Assembly: GCA_009741485.1 (NCBI GenBank)
Contig: CM019218.1
Span: forward strand, 54,108,445-54,172,444
DNA from: Malurus cyaneus samueli
Lineage: Eukaryota > Chordata > Aves > Passeriformes > Maluridae
Length of the DNA: 64,000 bases
Reading direction: 5' to 3'
The notes beneath the pieces were generated by a model. It was not told where the DNA came from and made no database searches. It saw only the letters and a list, made by a program, of their open reading frames with translations. The position numbers were made by a program, and so were the translations under genes. Below are positions 21,421 to 34,222 of this stretch, in pieces. How positions within the stretch are numbered: the stretch's first letter is position 1; each line of letters opens with the position of its first letter.

Positions 21421-23525
21421 TCCAAACCATGAGCACCATCCCAAACCTTTTCTCTCATTGCCTAAGGTGAAAAAATACATTTATCAGAGAATAAAAAATA
21501 CCTGAGAAATGACCAAGGTGTAGGACTTCTGCAGGAACAGAGAGTTAACAGCTCTGGGTGCTCCCAGAGCAGCTGGAAGGGTTTCAGACCCGGGCAGAGC
21601 TTTCCAGGCACAGCCCCTTTGTCCCCTCCGTGCCCTCCCGGCACTTTGGTGGCCACAGAGCGTCACCAGCGCTGCTCAAGGTGGCTTTCACACAGGAATT
21701 TGGGATGAGGAACGCTCTGGACTGGCTGTTTTCCACCTGAAAGGACTTTTCCTGTGCTCCCATGGGACACAGCCGCCCCCAGCACCATTTGATGGGAAGT
21801 GACGCCGCATCATTTAGCGAAAGCACCGGGGTGACAAAGGCCACCATCGATCCGGGGCAGGCTGAGGCTCCATCATTTACCACGAGTGCTTCAGAGAGAG
21901 CCTTGGAAATGCAAAGCCCGTCCTGGGACCTCTCCTGGCCGGCTGCAGATTAATTGTTACAGGTTTGCAGGTTTGTTTTTTATGGGGGAGAGGAGGTTTG
22001 TTTGCTTTTCCTCCCGCTGGAGTTTAACCATCATCTTTTCTCATTAGGATGGTGGCAGGAGGTCAATCGAGGCTCCTGCCTGGGCAGGATTCCTCTGTCA
22101 TTTGGAAGGGAAATTTCCAGAGCTGCAGTGCCCGGGGCACCTTCCACGGAGTGTTTGAGAGCAAAGTCAGGGCCACAAAACCCCTTCCCTGAGCAGCTCC
22201 TCCCTTAAACACAAAAACCTTAAAATTACCGAGGAATTAGAGATAACTGTGGCTCTGCTGTTCTCCAGGATCAGCCCTGCTGGCTCCAAGGTGCCCCAGA
22301 TGCTGCTGGTGGAATTTTATCACCGAGCACAGGAACAAAGGACAGAAAACGTCCCCAGGCAGGGTCTGTCAGTGTGTCCTACCCAGCACAGGGCGAGGGC
22401 TGCCTCCCCTCCCTCTGCTCCCTCCTCGCCGTCGTTCTTTCTGCTTTTTGATTCCCTTAATTATTTTGGAATCTGGAGAATAATCCCCCGTCAAATCCTG
22501 CAGAACAAATTGAACGTCAGGTTTCCAAACCCTCCCAATAAAGCAGATGGCATCACACGCCCCGTAAATCTCCTCCCAACTTCCAGAGCATCCAAAGGCT
22601 GACAGATCATTCGTTAATGGGGCAGATTAATCCTGAGCTGCGAGAACAGAGGGAAGGAAAGCCCAGGATTTTGTCTCTGGTGTGGGCAGCTCCGTGATGA
22701 GGAGATCGTGGAGCAGAGCAGGACGAGCACAGGAACCCAAATCAGCAGGTCCTGCACCCCCAGAGACCAGGAGGAGAAAAAGAACTTTATATTGGGAAGG
22801 ACAGGGCTCCCTCTGGGTGTTTCTGGTTATTTCTCTCCCCTCTCCAGACTTCCCATGAATCCTCTTCCCATTTTATTTCCTGATGACCCTTTTGGCCAAC
22901 TCTCTTTGTCCCAACAGCAGCCAGTGCGGCCCCATGGCCACCCTACAGCCCAGTGAAGGATTTGGGGTGTTCTGTGAGCAGGCAGGGCCCCCCCAGTGCA
23001 GCATCAATGCCATCCCATCCCCTCCCTGCCACTGATTTGCTTGGCAGGTGTGAAATATTAATTGCCTCACATGGGAGCTTGGCTCCCTGTCTGTCGCTTT
23101 TGACTGAAATATCGCTCTCTGCTGCAAATATAATTACTGGGGGTCTGGATTTTAAAAATAGCCTCTCGCCTGTCTGTTAATTAGGAGCCACGCTTTGCTA
23201 CACAACGAGATATTTTGGTTAATTATGAAAGAGAAAAGGACAAATTTGTCACGTCTTTTGTTTTCGTTCCGCCACGTCTCCCGGTGATGGAACTGCTCAG
23301 CCGACAGCTCCAGATGTCCCCCCCCAAAAACGGGGAGGGGGCCAGGGCTGTCGGGGTCTCACAGCTGAAGGGTCCCCTCACCACAGAGGAGTTTAAACAA
23401 AGGGGGGAAAATTCAGTCAAAACCCAGAGCTTCACTCAAATCTTCCCCACGATGCTCGAGGAATCGCGTTCCAACCCCTGATTTATTCTGATTAAATGTG
23501 CAGAAGTGCTGGGCTGAGGGAACCA
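21421..23525. other. Intergenic unique sequence
   Basis: No gene was recognised. The segment 23,045-23,190 is AT-rich and repeat-free and ends in gtctgttaattaggagcc. It is a conserved-element candidate. Confidence 0.4.
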
Positions 23526-23527
23526 GG

Positions 23528-23658
23528 GCAGAACAATTATTTTTTTTGTGATTGAGAAGAATAAAGTTTATCACTTTGTTTACCACCCTGTTTGGGGGAT
23601 TTGTGTGCCCCATTTAAGGATCAATAAATCAGAAGGGTTTCTTGGTGCTGGAAGTTCT
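23528..23658. repeat. Dispersed repeat, copy 1 of a local pair
   Basis: About 130 bp closely similar to 25,130-25,261, in the same orientation. Shared blocks are gaagaataaagtttatcact, gggggatttgtgtgccccat and ggatcaataaatcagaaggg. The family is unknown. Confidence 0.85.
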
Positions 23659-25128
23659 CTCCTGGGCATCCCTGGGCTGCCAGCACAGCAGAGGTGACAC
23701 GAGTGACACGAGTGACACGAGGGACACGAGTCCTTCCTGCCCCCATCCTGCCCAAATTAAGAAATCCCATCCCAAATTAAGAAATCTCATCTTCTCTGGA
23801 TTGCTCACGCCACTCCTCACACCCATCCCTGCTTTTTTTTTTTTTCTTAAAAAGGAAAACAAAAAGCCCTTTCTGGTGCAAACGGAGGTGAAGAGTTTGG
23901 GAACGGCAGGGAAGGTCTGACAAACCTCCCTCGGCCCTGTTGCTAATTAATAATTGTTTAATAAACCTCCAGGAGATTAGGGATCAATAGAGGTGTTGGG
24001 CTCCTGCCAGGCAGCAGCAGAGGGAGAGGGAAGGGCCAAGAGTTGGCTGTGGAATTCCCTTGAATCCCATAGAATCCCATAAAATTCCATGGAATCCCCC
24101 ATTCCTGGCTTGTGCCAGACACAAGGCACCGTTCTGTTTGAGAAAAAACTCATTTTAACACAAATTGTGGAAATAACCAGATCATCCCACAATGAGGAGG
24201 AGCCAACAAACTGTGAAAACACAAAAAACACCAGTTCATGGTGCCATGGGATTCCCTCCTCTCTTCCCAAATTTTAGTCCTTTTAATAAAAATCAGCAGC
24301 TCTGCTTTGCCCTAAAACTCTTTGCTAGACTGTTTCCTAATTATTTATGTAATTACCCAGCCTTTCAAAGAATCCACGATAGCAGCTGAAATTGATGTAT
24401 TAAACAAGCATAACAATATTCCACCAATATTGAATGCTGTTCTGTCAAATAATCATTTCAAATAGATGAAGAAAGCGTTCAGAAATAGCGCCATAATTCA
24501 TGATGCTTCCAGATTAATGCCACGAAAGTTCCACATCCTTTTCCTGGAGACAGGCAGAACTTTCTGTATGGAAAATTAAAAATGTATACACAGAGCACAT
24601 ATGAAGGTATCATACATCAAACCCAGCGAGAGACAATGGAAGGAGAGGGGGAAAAAAATGCACTTTTTAAACGCGGAAAGGTTGTGTGCAAGAATTCATG
24701 CTTCGAGGCTTTGTCAGGTATCAAAGGAATCAGGAATAGAAAATTTTGTGTCTAAAACAGCCTGGATGGCATCTTTGGCCAAATTTCATTCCAAGTTTTC
24801 CCTGAACCAGTCTTGACTCAGTAGTAGGTATGAATAATAATAATAATAAATAATAATAATAATAATAATTATATAATAATACTAATAATAGCAATAACTA
24901 AATGAACTGCAGCAAATCTGCCCTTCCCTTCTCCTCCTGCTGATCTTTCAGGAACACTCAGAAAAGCAGCACAAATTTTATCACCTTGTGATGAAGATTA
25001 AAAAATAAAGCCCAGTAAAAATATTCCCTGTGAATTATTGAAATTGTAGCTCATTATAATGGGAGAAAGGAGCCTTTATTTTCTGTAAGTGACACAGGAG
25101 CAGAAAAATGTCAGGATAATGATGCTCA
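23659..25128. other. Intergenic AT-rich unique sequence
   Basis: No gene was recognised. It holds short cgagtgacac repeats (23,695-23,730) and a long quiet AT-rich part from about 24,270. Confidence 0.4.
24828..24900. repeat. (AAT)n microsatellite
   Basis: aataataataataat runs with small interruptions. Confidence 0.93.
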
Positions 25129-25129
25129 G

Positions 25130-25261
25130 GCAGAATAATTTTTTTTTTTTGTGATAGAGAAGAATAAAGTTTATCACTTTGGTTACCACCGTGATTGGGG
25201 GATTTGTGTGCCCCATTTAGGGATCAATAAATCAGAAGGGTTTCTTGGTGCTGGAAGTTCT
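25130..25261. repeat. Dispersed repeat, copy 2 of a local pair
   Basis: The partner of 23,528-23,658, in the same orientation 1.6 kb downstream. The differences are few substitutions plus a longer poly-T. Confidence 0.85.
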
Positions 25262-26160
25262 CCCTGCCCAGAGCTGAGGTGCTGCACCCTCACCCTGCAT
25301 TTTCTGCCCTAAACCCCTGAATTTCTCACAAGCCCAGCTCGTTTCACAACACTCTGACACAAACATTGTGAGCTTGGACAAAACTCAGAGTTTACAGTCC
25401 CACCCTTGGCCATGTCCAGGCTCAGGGTGTGATGCTCTTGGTGATGATCAAAACCAGCTGCTGCAGCAGAGGGGAACTGGGGGGGTCCTCATTTGTAGGA
25501 AAATGACAATAATAATAACAATATATATAATCTGAGTGCCCAGAGCTGTGCTGAGCACACCTTTCAGGAGGATTCTTCCCAAGGAGAAGGTGGGAAGAGC
25601 AGGAGCTGTGTCCGCCCTCTGCTCTGCTGTTTTCCCTGGCACTTCTCTCCTCTGGCTCTGTTTTCGTGACACTTCCCCCATAAACCATGTCAGCGCAGGA
25701 GTGACGTGACATAACTTTTATCAAGGGGAAATTTAAGGCTTAAGTGCCTTTAAAATGCTGGCATCAGTCACCATCCGTGCTCTCTCTCTCTGAATATTAC
25801 ACCCATTATGTGTAATTCTTTCTCCTCTTGGAGAAATATTAGCATGTGCTTTTCTCCTCGTCAGTCGTTTCCTCTGACCTTTGCATCAGCAGCCGCCTCT
25901 TGGAGAGGGTCAGGTTTATTGTGTTATTTGTATATTTATCGTGATATTTGTTTATCGTGATATTTTATATTTCCAGAGCCCCTGTCAGCACCGCCACGGA
26001 GCTGGGTGGGAGCAGGATCCTTGTGCTTTAACAGGGAATGTTTCCTCCAGGGAATGTTTCCTCCAGGGGTTTCAGACTCCATCCATCACCTACTCAGAAC
26101 AGCCACGGAGTTGATAAAATTCTCTTTATCCCTTTTATTTCAGAGGTTTTTTTTCTGCCG
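25262..26160. other. Intergenic unique sequence
   Basis: No gene was recognised. It holds a small tatttatcgtgatatttg repeat at 25,930-25,965 and a duplicated gggaatgtttcctccag at 26,035-26,067. Confidence 0.4.
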
Positions 26161-26164
26161 CAGC

Positions 26165-26970
26165 AGCAGCTGATCCTTGCAGGGTCATGGCTGTGCTCTG
26201 GGGGGCTCCCATCCCATCTGGATGGGGTTACATCCCCAAAATTCAGCTCTTGCTGGTCCTTGCAGGGTCATGGCTGTGCTCTGGGGGGCTCCCATCCCAT
26301 CTGGATGGGGTCACATCCCCAAAATTCAGCCTTTCCTGTCCCTTGCAGGGTCATGGCTGTATTCTCGTGCTCCAAGGGACTCTTATTCCATTTGGAAAAG
26401 GGTCAAATCCCCAAAATTCAGCCTTTCCTGTTCCTTGCAGGGTCATGGCTGTGCTCTGGGGGGCTTCCATCCCATCTGGATGGGGTCACATCCCCAAAAT
26501 TCAGCTCTTGCTGGTCTTTGCAGGGTCATGGCTGTACTCTGGAGGACTCCCATTCCATCTGGAGAGGGATTGAATCTCCAGAATTCAGCCCTTCCTGTCC
26601 CTTGAAGGATCATGGTTATATTCCCGTGCTCTGGGAGGTTCCCATCCCATCTGGAGTGGGGTCACATCCCCAAAATTCAGCCTTTCCTGTCCCTTACAGG
26701 GTCAAGGCTGTATTCCCATGCTCCAAGGGACTCTCATCCCATCTGGAGCAGGGTCACATCCCCAAAATTCAGCCTTTCCTGTTCCTTGCAGGGTCATGGC
26801 TGTGCTCTGGGGGACTCCCATCCCATCTGGAGTGGGGTCAGATCTCCAAAATTCAGCCTTTTCTGTCCCTTACAGGGTCAAGGCTGTATTTTCATGCACT
26901 GGGAGGTTCCCATCCCATCTGGAGCAGGGTCACATCCCCAAAATTCAGCCCTTGCTGTCCCTCACAGCCC
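26165..26970. repeat. ~87-bp minisatellite (nine units)
   Basis: Nine units of 75-100 bp, each with cttgcagggtcatggctgtg, cccatcccatctgga, ggggtcacatccccaaaatt and cagcctttcctgtcc. Unit starts fall near 26,178, 26,265, 26,347, 26,438, 26,521, 26,603, 26,697, 26,789 and 26,874. A 340-codon plus-strand frame and two others run through it. They reflect a stop-poor unit, not a gene. Confidence 0.93.
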
Positions 26971-29900
26971 AACTCCTGCAGTGCAGAGCTCAGGGCACCT
27001 CAAAGTGCTGATGCACAATCTCTGAAGCATTTTGGGGTCAGAAACCCAATTAGTTCTTAAGTTCTCACTTCATTTTGCTCTTCTTTTCCAAACGAGGCAC
27101 AAACCTTAAAACTCAGAAGAATAAAGTGCCATGTGCCAGCCCCAGGGTGACATTCTGAGCTTTCAGATATTTTTAAAGTCAGTCCATTCGCAATCCCCTG
27201 CCTCCACACGTAGATCAAGGTTTTTATTTTGGTTCTGTTTACTGTTTGCCCTGCTACAAACCAGGACCCGAGCTCCCAGCTGGGCTGGAGGACAGAACAT
27301 CGCAGATCGTTATTTCAAACCCCTCGTCCTCGAGTTCATCACCGGCATCTCCGAGCTGCAGAGACAGGGCTGACGTCAGTGTCTGTGTGCCCGGGGTCAG
27401 GAGCTCATTCAGGGCATAAACAGCGAAAAGTTGAGCCCGACAATGTCAGAAAGTGCTTTAGTAATAAAACAAACTGATGGAAATCCGAAATAAATCCGAT
27501 GTCGCTCCCCACCCAGTGCAAAACTTTCTGACCCCTCCAAAGCCTGGCCAACGCTTCTCTCCTACCCCAGCTCAGAGTCCATGGGAGCTGCTCCAGGAGC
27601 CGCGAATCCCGGAAAAAAACAAACGCTGGGAAGCCACCAGATGGCAGCCGGAGCGGCGGCACCGGAGCATCCCCGGCTCCGCACCTCCTGCATCTGACAG
27701 CGGTGTCACCCCTTCCTCCCGCTCGTCCCATGGTGGGGGACAAACACGGGACATCTTCCCCTCCCCGGGGGCCGGAGCTGTGCCCTGGGACCCGGCACCC
27801 GCCGCAATCGCGCTCCGCTCCCATCAGCCCGAGGGAATAAATTATCCCCGTAATTACAGCGCGTGCACAGATTGCACCCTATTAATCACTGCGGGATAGC
27901 AATTACTGCACCCACCGCCCCGGCCCGGGGGGAGCCCCCTCCGCACACCCGAGTTTCTGCCGCTGATTTCAGCAAAGCCGCTCCCTGCCCTGCCCTGCCC
28001 GCCGGGGATGCGCGGGGTTCCGCGGGGTTTCTCCGGGTTCCGCGGCATGAAAAGCCCCCCAGCCACCAGCGATGAACCCATTTGCGGGATGCACCCCCCG
28101 AGAAACCCCCTGGTTGCCTCGGCGGGATCTGGAGCCGTTTGTTTTAATCAGCTCCTTTGTGTGCGCGCTGCTGGCTGCAGCCGCGGCTTTGGGGCCGTAA
28201 TTGTGGGAACAGATGCTGGAGCAGAGGAGCTGCAGTCCGGGAGCTCTTGTCCTGCTCATTACAGCCACCGTGAGCGGCCACTCGCACCCCAAAGCTGCTG
28301 TTTAATGAGCAGCGAGAATCAATTAATCCTCGCTTGATAAATGCAGAGCCACTGAGTTAAAGCAAGAATAAGTGGAGAGCAAACCCTGCTGAAATCCTTC
28401 TCGGCAGCGCCGACGATCCCGGGCTGTGCCAGCGGGTGGAGTGTGTGCCATCCGTGAATGCCATCCCTGTCCCAAACAACTGCGGGATTTCGGAGGATTC
28501 ATCCTGAAATACACGGAGAGCAGGAAAAGAGAAACGGGAACGGTGCAAATGCGCTCAGGAGCTCAGAGCTCAGAGCAAATGCGATCTGCCAAACCGGGTG
28601 GAAAATTACCGGGATTGTTTTACAGACACACGCAGGACACGGGCTGGGCACACGAATGGGCAGGGGTGGCTCTCATGGTCCCCTCCTGTCCCCGCGGGGC
28701 TGAAGCAGCGTTTGCCGGGCCTGGAAGGAGAGGATTTGCAGCGCCTCGGTTCTCAAATCCCCTCTGCCAAAGGCGGCTTTCATCCCCAGAGCAATGAAAG
28801 GCAATTGAGGGGGACGAGAGATGAGCTTTGAGCGGCAGGGGAGGTCAGGAAGCGCTTCAAAGTCTCCTTCCCCTTCTCGGTCAGCGCTTTGCAGACAGGT
28901 CAGGGATCCACCCGCGCGTTTAACCCCTTTTTGAAGTGAGAACCTCTCGTTTTCAGACGCGGGAACGCTCGGTTCACTTCAGAGCGTGGCAGGAGCCCCG
29001 CGCCTGTGGTTTGCAGGGGATTTTTGTGCTGCAGACTCTGAGCCGAGTTCACTGAAGGTGACACAGCTGCAGAGGGGTGACAGTGGCAGTGTGACAGCGG
29101 TCAGGATCCCTCTGAGGTGCAGGGGTCACCTGCCGGGCTGGCAGCAGGGACACCTTCCCAAAGGAGCTCAGATCTGCTGCCATTCCTCACCCACCGGGCC
29201 CGAATCCATCCCCTGCCGTGGGTTACAACAATTCTCTCTCACACTCTGATTTAATGAGGTGTTAAACCCCCCCTTAAATGGGGTTTAATCACGGCATTAA
29301 GGTTACGGTCACTGCGTTCAAACCGGAGAGCGCAAACATCCTTCCCGAGCAGGCACAGCTCTGCTGCGTCCTTATTAATCCAAAAACCATCTCCGTGTTA
29401 ATCACTCCACAGATTATTACCTTGCCCAGGTCCATTATCAACCTGCTAATCCTCCAGTTTGTGTACTGGGAGCTCTGGCTCCCCACCAGCCCCCAGGAGG
29501 GGGGGAATTCTGCCCATTTTTGGAGGTGCAGCTTTGGGAGCTCCCCCAGATCTGCAGCTCCTCATCCAGAGGTGATCAGGTCATTAGTGGGTGTGTATAA
29601 ATGAGGTTTTTACACACAAATGAGGTTTTGGTGAGATCTGCAATTAGCACGACTCTGCAGATGCATTTCCTGCACCCTCACCCTGCCAATGCACACCGAG
29701 CTCCAGCAGCTCCTGCTCCCACAGGAACACAGGGAATTCCATCATCTCCAGAGGGCCCTTTGCCTTCTAGAAACACTGATCTCTCTCATTCACTCTCTCA
29801 TTCAATGGCGAATTTCATCCTTTAGCAGCTTCGGCCTCACTCTCAATCCTTCTGGAAGCATCCTCCAGCTTCTCCCTGTGCAGGCAAACAGAGCAGACCA

Positions 29901-29975
29901 CGGAGCATCCTTTGTGCTCCTTCCCAGAGTGGATTGGAGCATTTGTGTTGCTTGATCTGCTGGTTTGGTGCATTT
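26971..29975. other. Intergenic unique sequence, partly GC- and CpG-rich
   Basis: No gene was recognised. The part 27,600-28,320 is GC-rich with many CpGs (gagcggcggcaccggagcat, cgcaatcgcgctccgctccc) and could be a CpG island or distal element. The part 29,280-29,470 is repeat-free with several TTAAT/ATTAA motifs. Confidence 0.45.
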
Positions 29976-29977
29976 GT

Positions 29978-30275
29978 TTGACCTCTACAACTTCCTGAAA
30001 GGTGCTTGTACCCAGGTTGGGTCGGCCTCTTTGTCCAGGCAGAATGAGAGGACTCAGCCTTGAGCTGCACCAAGGGAAATATGGGTTGGATATCAGGGAA
30101 AGGATTTTATGGAAAGAGTGATAAAGCACTGGAATGGTGTGCACGGGGAGGGGGTGCAGTCACCATCCCTGGGGGTGTTAAACACAGATTGGATGTGGGG
30201 CTGGGGGCTGTGGGTTGGGTGAGGTGTTGGGACAGGGGTTGGACTGGAAGATCTTGGAGGGCTCTGCCAATTCTG
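29978..30275 (+). mobile_element. CR1 LINE 3' fragment (longest copy)
   Basis: This matches the CR1 3' region in order: ctacaacttcctgaaaggtg, ccaggttgggtcggcctctt, gatatcagggaaaggatttt, aagcactggaatggtgtgca, gtcaccatccctgggggtgt and ggttggactggaagatcttg. It runs straight into an expanded octamer tail. Confidence 0.92.
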
Positions 30276-30632
30276 GTGATTCTGAGAGTTTGTTACTCTG
30301 TGATTCTGTGATCGTGTAACTCGGTGATTCTGTGACTCTGATTCTGTGATTCTGTCATTCTGTGATTCTGTCATTCTGTGACTGTGTTTCTGTGATCCTG
30401 TGATCCTGTGACTCTGATTCTGTGACTCTGATTTTGTGATTCTGTCATTCTGTGACTCTGATTCTGTTGCTCTGTGATTCTGTCACTCTGTGATTCTGTC
30501 ACTCTGTGATTCTGTGACTCTGATTCTGTGACTCTGATTCTGTGACTCTGTGATTCTGTGACTCTGATTCTGTGACTCTGATTCTGTTGCTCTGTCATTC
30601 TGTCACTCTGTGATTCTGTTATTTTGTGTTCC
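30276..30632 (+). repeat. Expanded CR1 terminal octamer array (attctgtg)n
   Basis: About 350 bp built from attctgtg and actctgtg octamers and gattctgtgactct blocks. CR1 elements normally end in a few such octamers; here the tail has grown into a microsatellite. Confidence 0.93.
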
Positions 30633-31079
30633 CTGCACCTTGCCTTGAGCCAGTCCCTCCCGGGAAGGGCACCAGTGCTGACCCGGGCCCCTCAAAGGCT
30701 AAAATGCGATTTGAGCACCGATAAAATATGCACGAGGTCGCTGACCCAGTCTGTAAACCCCTGTACAGCCCGAGGCAATGCCTTTGTGGGGAGCTCCCAG
30801 ACACCGCAGGTTCCCGCTGCAAAAATCAAATGAACGTCAAAAGAATCCTCAAAAAAAAAAAAAAACCCATGCGAGAGCGCCTCCCCTGAGATCCTCCGAC
30901 ACTTCCCTTTGTGAGGGCTGAGCGCGGCAGAAAAAGAGGAACTTTTAAGCATTTCTATCTGCTCCTCAAAGCTCAGCCTAATTGAGTGCGAACAAAAGAG
31001 AAAATGCTTTCTCCTCTGCAGGCAGGCGGCGGAGCTGGAGCAGAATGACAATTCCAGCCTGAGGAGACGGCAGCTCTGG

Positions 31080-31245
31080 AAGATTTGGGATCATTGGGCA
31101 GTTGTGGCTGCTCCTGGATCCCTGGCAATGTCCCAGACCAGGCTGGATGAGGTTTGGATCATCCTGGGACAGTGGAAGGTGTCCCTGCCCATCCCAGGGG
31201 TGATTTTTAAGTCTCTTCCCACCCAAACAATCCTGAACATTATTC
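31080..31245 (+). mobile_element. CR1 LINE 3' fragment
   Basis: Forward CR1 tail: gctcctggatccctggcaat, accaggctggatgaggtttg and ggacagtggaaggtgtccct, ending ttcccacccaaacaatcc. Confidence 0.85.
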
Positions 31246-31249
31246 CTGG

Positions 31250-32067
31250 TGCTCAGCCCGCAGACAAACCCATTCCCAGGAGCAATAAAGGCGAGCAGGC
31301 CTCATAAAACTCCAGTAATCAAATGTGAAAAGAACAGCCCAATTCATTAATAGCCAGACAAGCTGATAGAGACATTCTTAATTATCAAATATTACCGTGG
31401 AGTTCATTTTTACCTGAGTTGCTTAAGCCTGACCATCCTCCCTCCCTTTTCCCACACGCATTGCCCCGGGGCAGCATCGAACATTTGTAATTAGATTCCT
31501 TCACTGGAGTTAATTATGAAGTGACAATAAAACCTGAGTGGTTCCCATTTTCCTAAGAATTATTTGAGAGTTAAAAACAAACCCCTTTGTTATGGCATCG
31601 ATATTTGCAATTTTAAATTTAACATGAACCTCGGGGTTTGCTCTTGATCCAAATAGATACAGACACGTTCATGTTGGATTATGCTGTACATCTATTTTAT
31701 ATAGAGATATTATACTTTCACATTATTTTATGTACACTTGCCTGCACAAACCTATCAATATAGCAGAGCACAGAGGAGATTTCTCTTTGGGATGATCTAA
31801 ATTAATTAATGAGTTTTCATCACATTGATATCAGACTGGGACAACATCAATATTTTGCAGGTTCCAGGTTGACCCGGCACCTGGGGTAATATGTTTTATA
31901 TTTTATTATTATTACTTTTAAATTTTAATCAAATTATAATTTTTATCACCGCAGAGGGCGAGGGGTCCCAAATGTCCCCTGGAAAGAGTCTGGAGCAGAG
32001 AGGAGCAGATTTAATGTGGGTTTTAGTGATCTGCTCCATTTTAAGCAGCAAAGTGTCCAATAACACT
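31250..32067. other. AT-rich unique flank with many TAAT motifs
   Basis: No gene was recognised. Repeat-free, with many homeodomain-type TAAT/ATTA cores (ttcattaatagcc, cttaattatcaaat, gtaattagattcc, gttaattatgaag, aattaattaatgag). Possible enhancer; this is inference from composition only. Confidence 0.4.
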
Positions 32068-33964
32068 GAATTAAATTTCCATTACAAATGAGTTGGCCAC
32101 TTAAACATAACCAGAGCCTGCATAAATAAAAAGCAGGAGGGTTTTGTGGCCTTTATTGCCAGTCTGAGATCACTGTCTGATTCCATACAATTCTATGTCA
32201 CCCTCTAGCTAAGCACTCGCAGAAGGGAAAAGATGCTGAAATTTAAACAGGTCAAAATTAATGCCACGCTTGCATTTGATAATTGGAAGTGTCACCTCCA
32301 TTAGCTCGCCCTGATAACCAGGCTGGAAAAGCCAGCGCCGGGATGTCCAAAATCTGCTCCACGATCTTCAGAGTGACAGAGATTAAACCACAGCACAGCC
32401 CCACACCCTCCCAAGGGGAAATCAAACCTGGTCGATGGCGTGCAGGGGCTGAGGGGACATTTTGGGGTATTTTCTTGCTGTTTCAGGGCTGGGACCCCCA
32501 AATTCACCCCTGCTGTTCTGGTGTTTTCCACGCTGCATCCGTGGCTGTTCCTTCCCCTGCGTTGGATGAGGGGGATAAAAAAGGGATCTCAGCCATCTGC
32601 ATTTTATATAACCTTTATTAAGCATCACTTGACCTTGTCAGTGCCAATAAAGCCCTGTGAAGTGCATGCCAGATAAAATGTAATTTTTAATTGAGTATCC
32701 TTATTACATCTATTAACAAGGTGCAGATGAATACAAATGACCCCACGGTCGATGCTGTCGATCCGTGCTGGAATTTCTTTCTCCTTTGCTGAGCTGAAGG
32801 AGTCAATAACCTCTCAAAAGGTGCACGGGGACTGGAGATTTTCCTGGCAGCTGCTGTCCTGCCTCCAGGCTCTGTCCTACAACGCAGTGGCCACGGGTAA
32901 AGCAGCGCAGGATCATTCTCTCTGAAGGTAAAACACAAACCCCAACTCCCCCAGCCCTTTGGAAAGCCCTGGGAACCTTGGTCTAATTCCTGTTAAATTC
33001 TTTAGACTTACCCAAGGCACAAGTGAAAATAAATCACCTCCTTTTTTATTTCCTAATTCACAAATCCTGTGAAAAATTTGCTCCCATTGGGTGCTCACAG
33101 CACTGGAACAGTTCCAGAGCCCATGGGATCGACTTGGGGAGATAAAAATCTGCTGCTTTGGAGCTGGAGACAGCAGAATATGGCCAAGCTGCCCCCCTGA
33201 GGTCCGTGTCAAGCTTTGGTCTCAGTTTGAGGGAAATAAGCTGGAATGACCTGCCTGAGGAGCAGAGAGCTGCTCTGACAGGATGGATTTGCATTCCCCT
33301 CAAACGTTTCCCATCTCCCCGTCAGCTCCACGCTAAAACAAGCAGATTCAGAGTCAAATATCTATAAAAACCACATTTCAGGGCTGCACTGAACTCCCTG
33401 CTGTGACCCACAGCGTGCCAGGCCTTCCCCTTCTGGCTTAGATTTATCCTTTTTAGAACCTAATTTAGAAAGGAAAAAAAAAAAACAAAAAAACCCTTAA
33501 GATCCTCCAGAAAAAGCAGCGAGACCTCTTATTCCATTCCCACATGTTTCTTCTTTAATGCTTCCTTAAGGGTCTCCATTTTTCTGTCACTTATCATCAT
33601 CCAGAGTAATTTTGGGCTGTTAGAGAAAGTTCATTGCTGTAATTGCGACCATATTGGTCATTAAAGTTGACAGACAGCTGCTGGAGAAGTCACTCGCTGC
33701 TTCCTTTGCTCGGCAGATGCCTCTCAGCGCTCGCCGAGACGTTGGCTTGAATTTATGAAATGGAAACAAGAGCGTTTCACCTCGAGGATGGAGCATTTCA
33801 GTCAGGAAACGTGAAAAAATCACCCAGGTTTTTTATTTACAAACAGGGTTTGCTGCTCCTGCTCCAGCTGGAGAGGAATGAGCTGGAATTTCCTGAGGGA
33901 TGTTTCTTCCTGCAAGGATTGAGGATCCCATCCACCCCCATTTTCACTGTTTAGGGGTTATTTC

Positions 33965-34110
33965 CAGATTTTCCATCCCTGGAATCCTCCAGGGTTGGGC
34001 TGGACAGGGCTGGGAGCAGCCTGGGACAGTGGGAGGTGTCCCTGCCCATGGCAGGGGTGACACCGGATGAGTTTAAGGTTCCTTCCCAACCCAAACCATC
34101 TCCACTCCCC
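33965..34110 (+). mobile_element. CR1 LINE 3' fragment
   Basis: Forward CR1 tail: gggttgggctggacagggct, ggacagtgggaggtgtccct and ccttcccaacccaaacc. Its mirror copy is at 61,980-62,115 in the right arm. Confidence 0.85.
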
Positions 34111-34222
34111 CATTTCTTGCTGCTGGGATTCAGGAAAAAAAGTATTCCTCAGACAATAAATGCCACACAGCACGTGTTGGAAAATAAAGACCCACTCAGG
34201 AGGGCTTTTTTAACCAGTAAAC

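Noticed and set aside
26038..27060. Plus-strand open frame of 340 codons
   Set aside because: It runs through the ~87-bp minisatellite, and several frames are open at once.
30371..30598. Minus-strand frame rich in Ser, Gln, Asn and His
   Set aside because: Comes from the expanded CR1 octamer tail.
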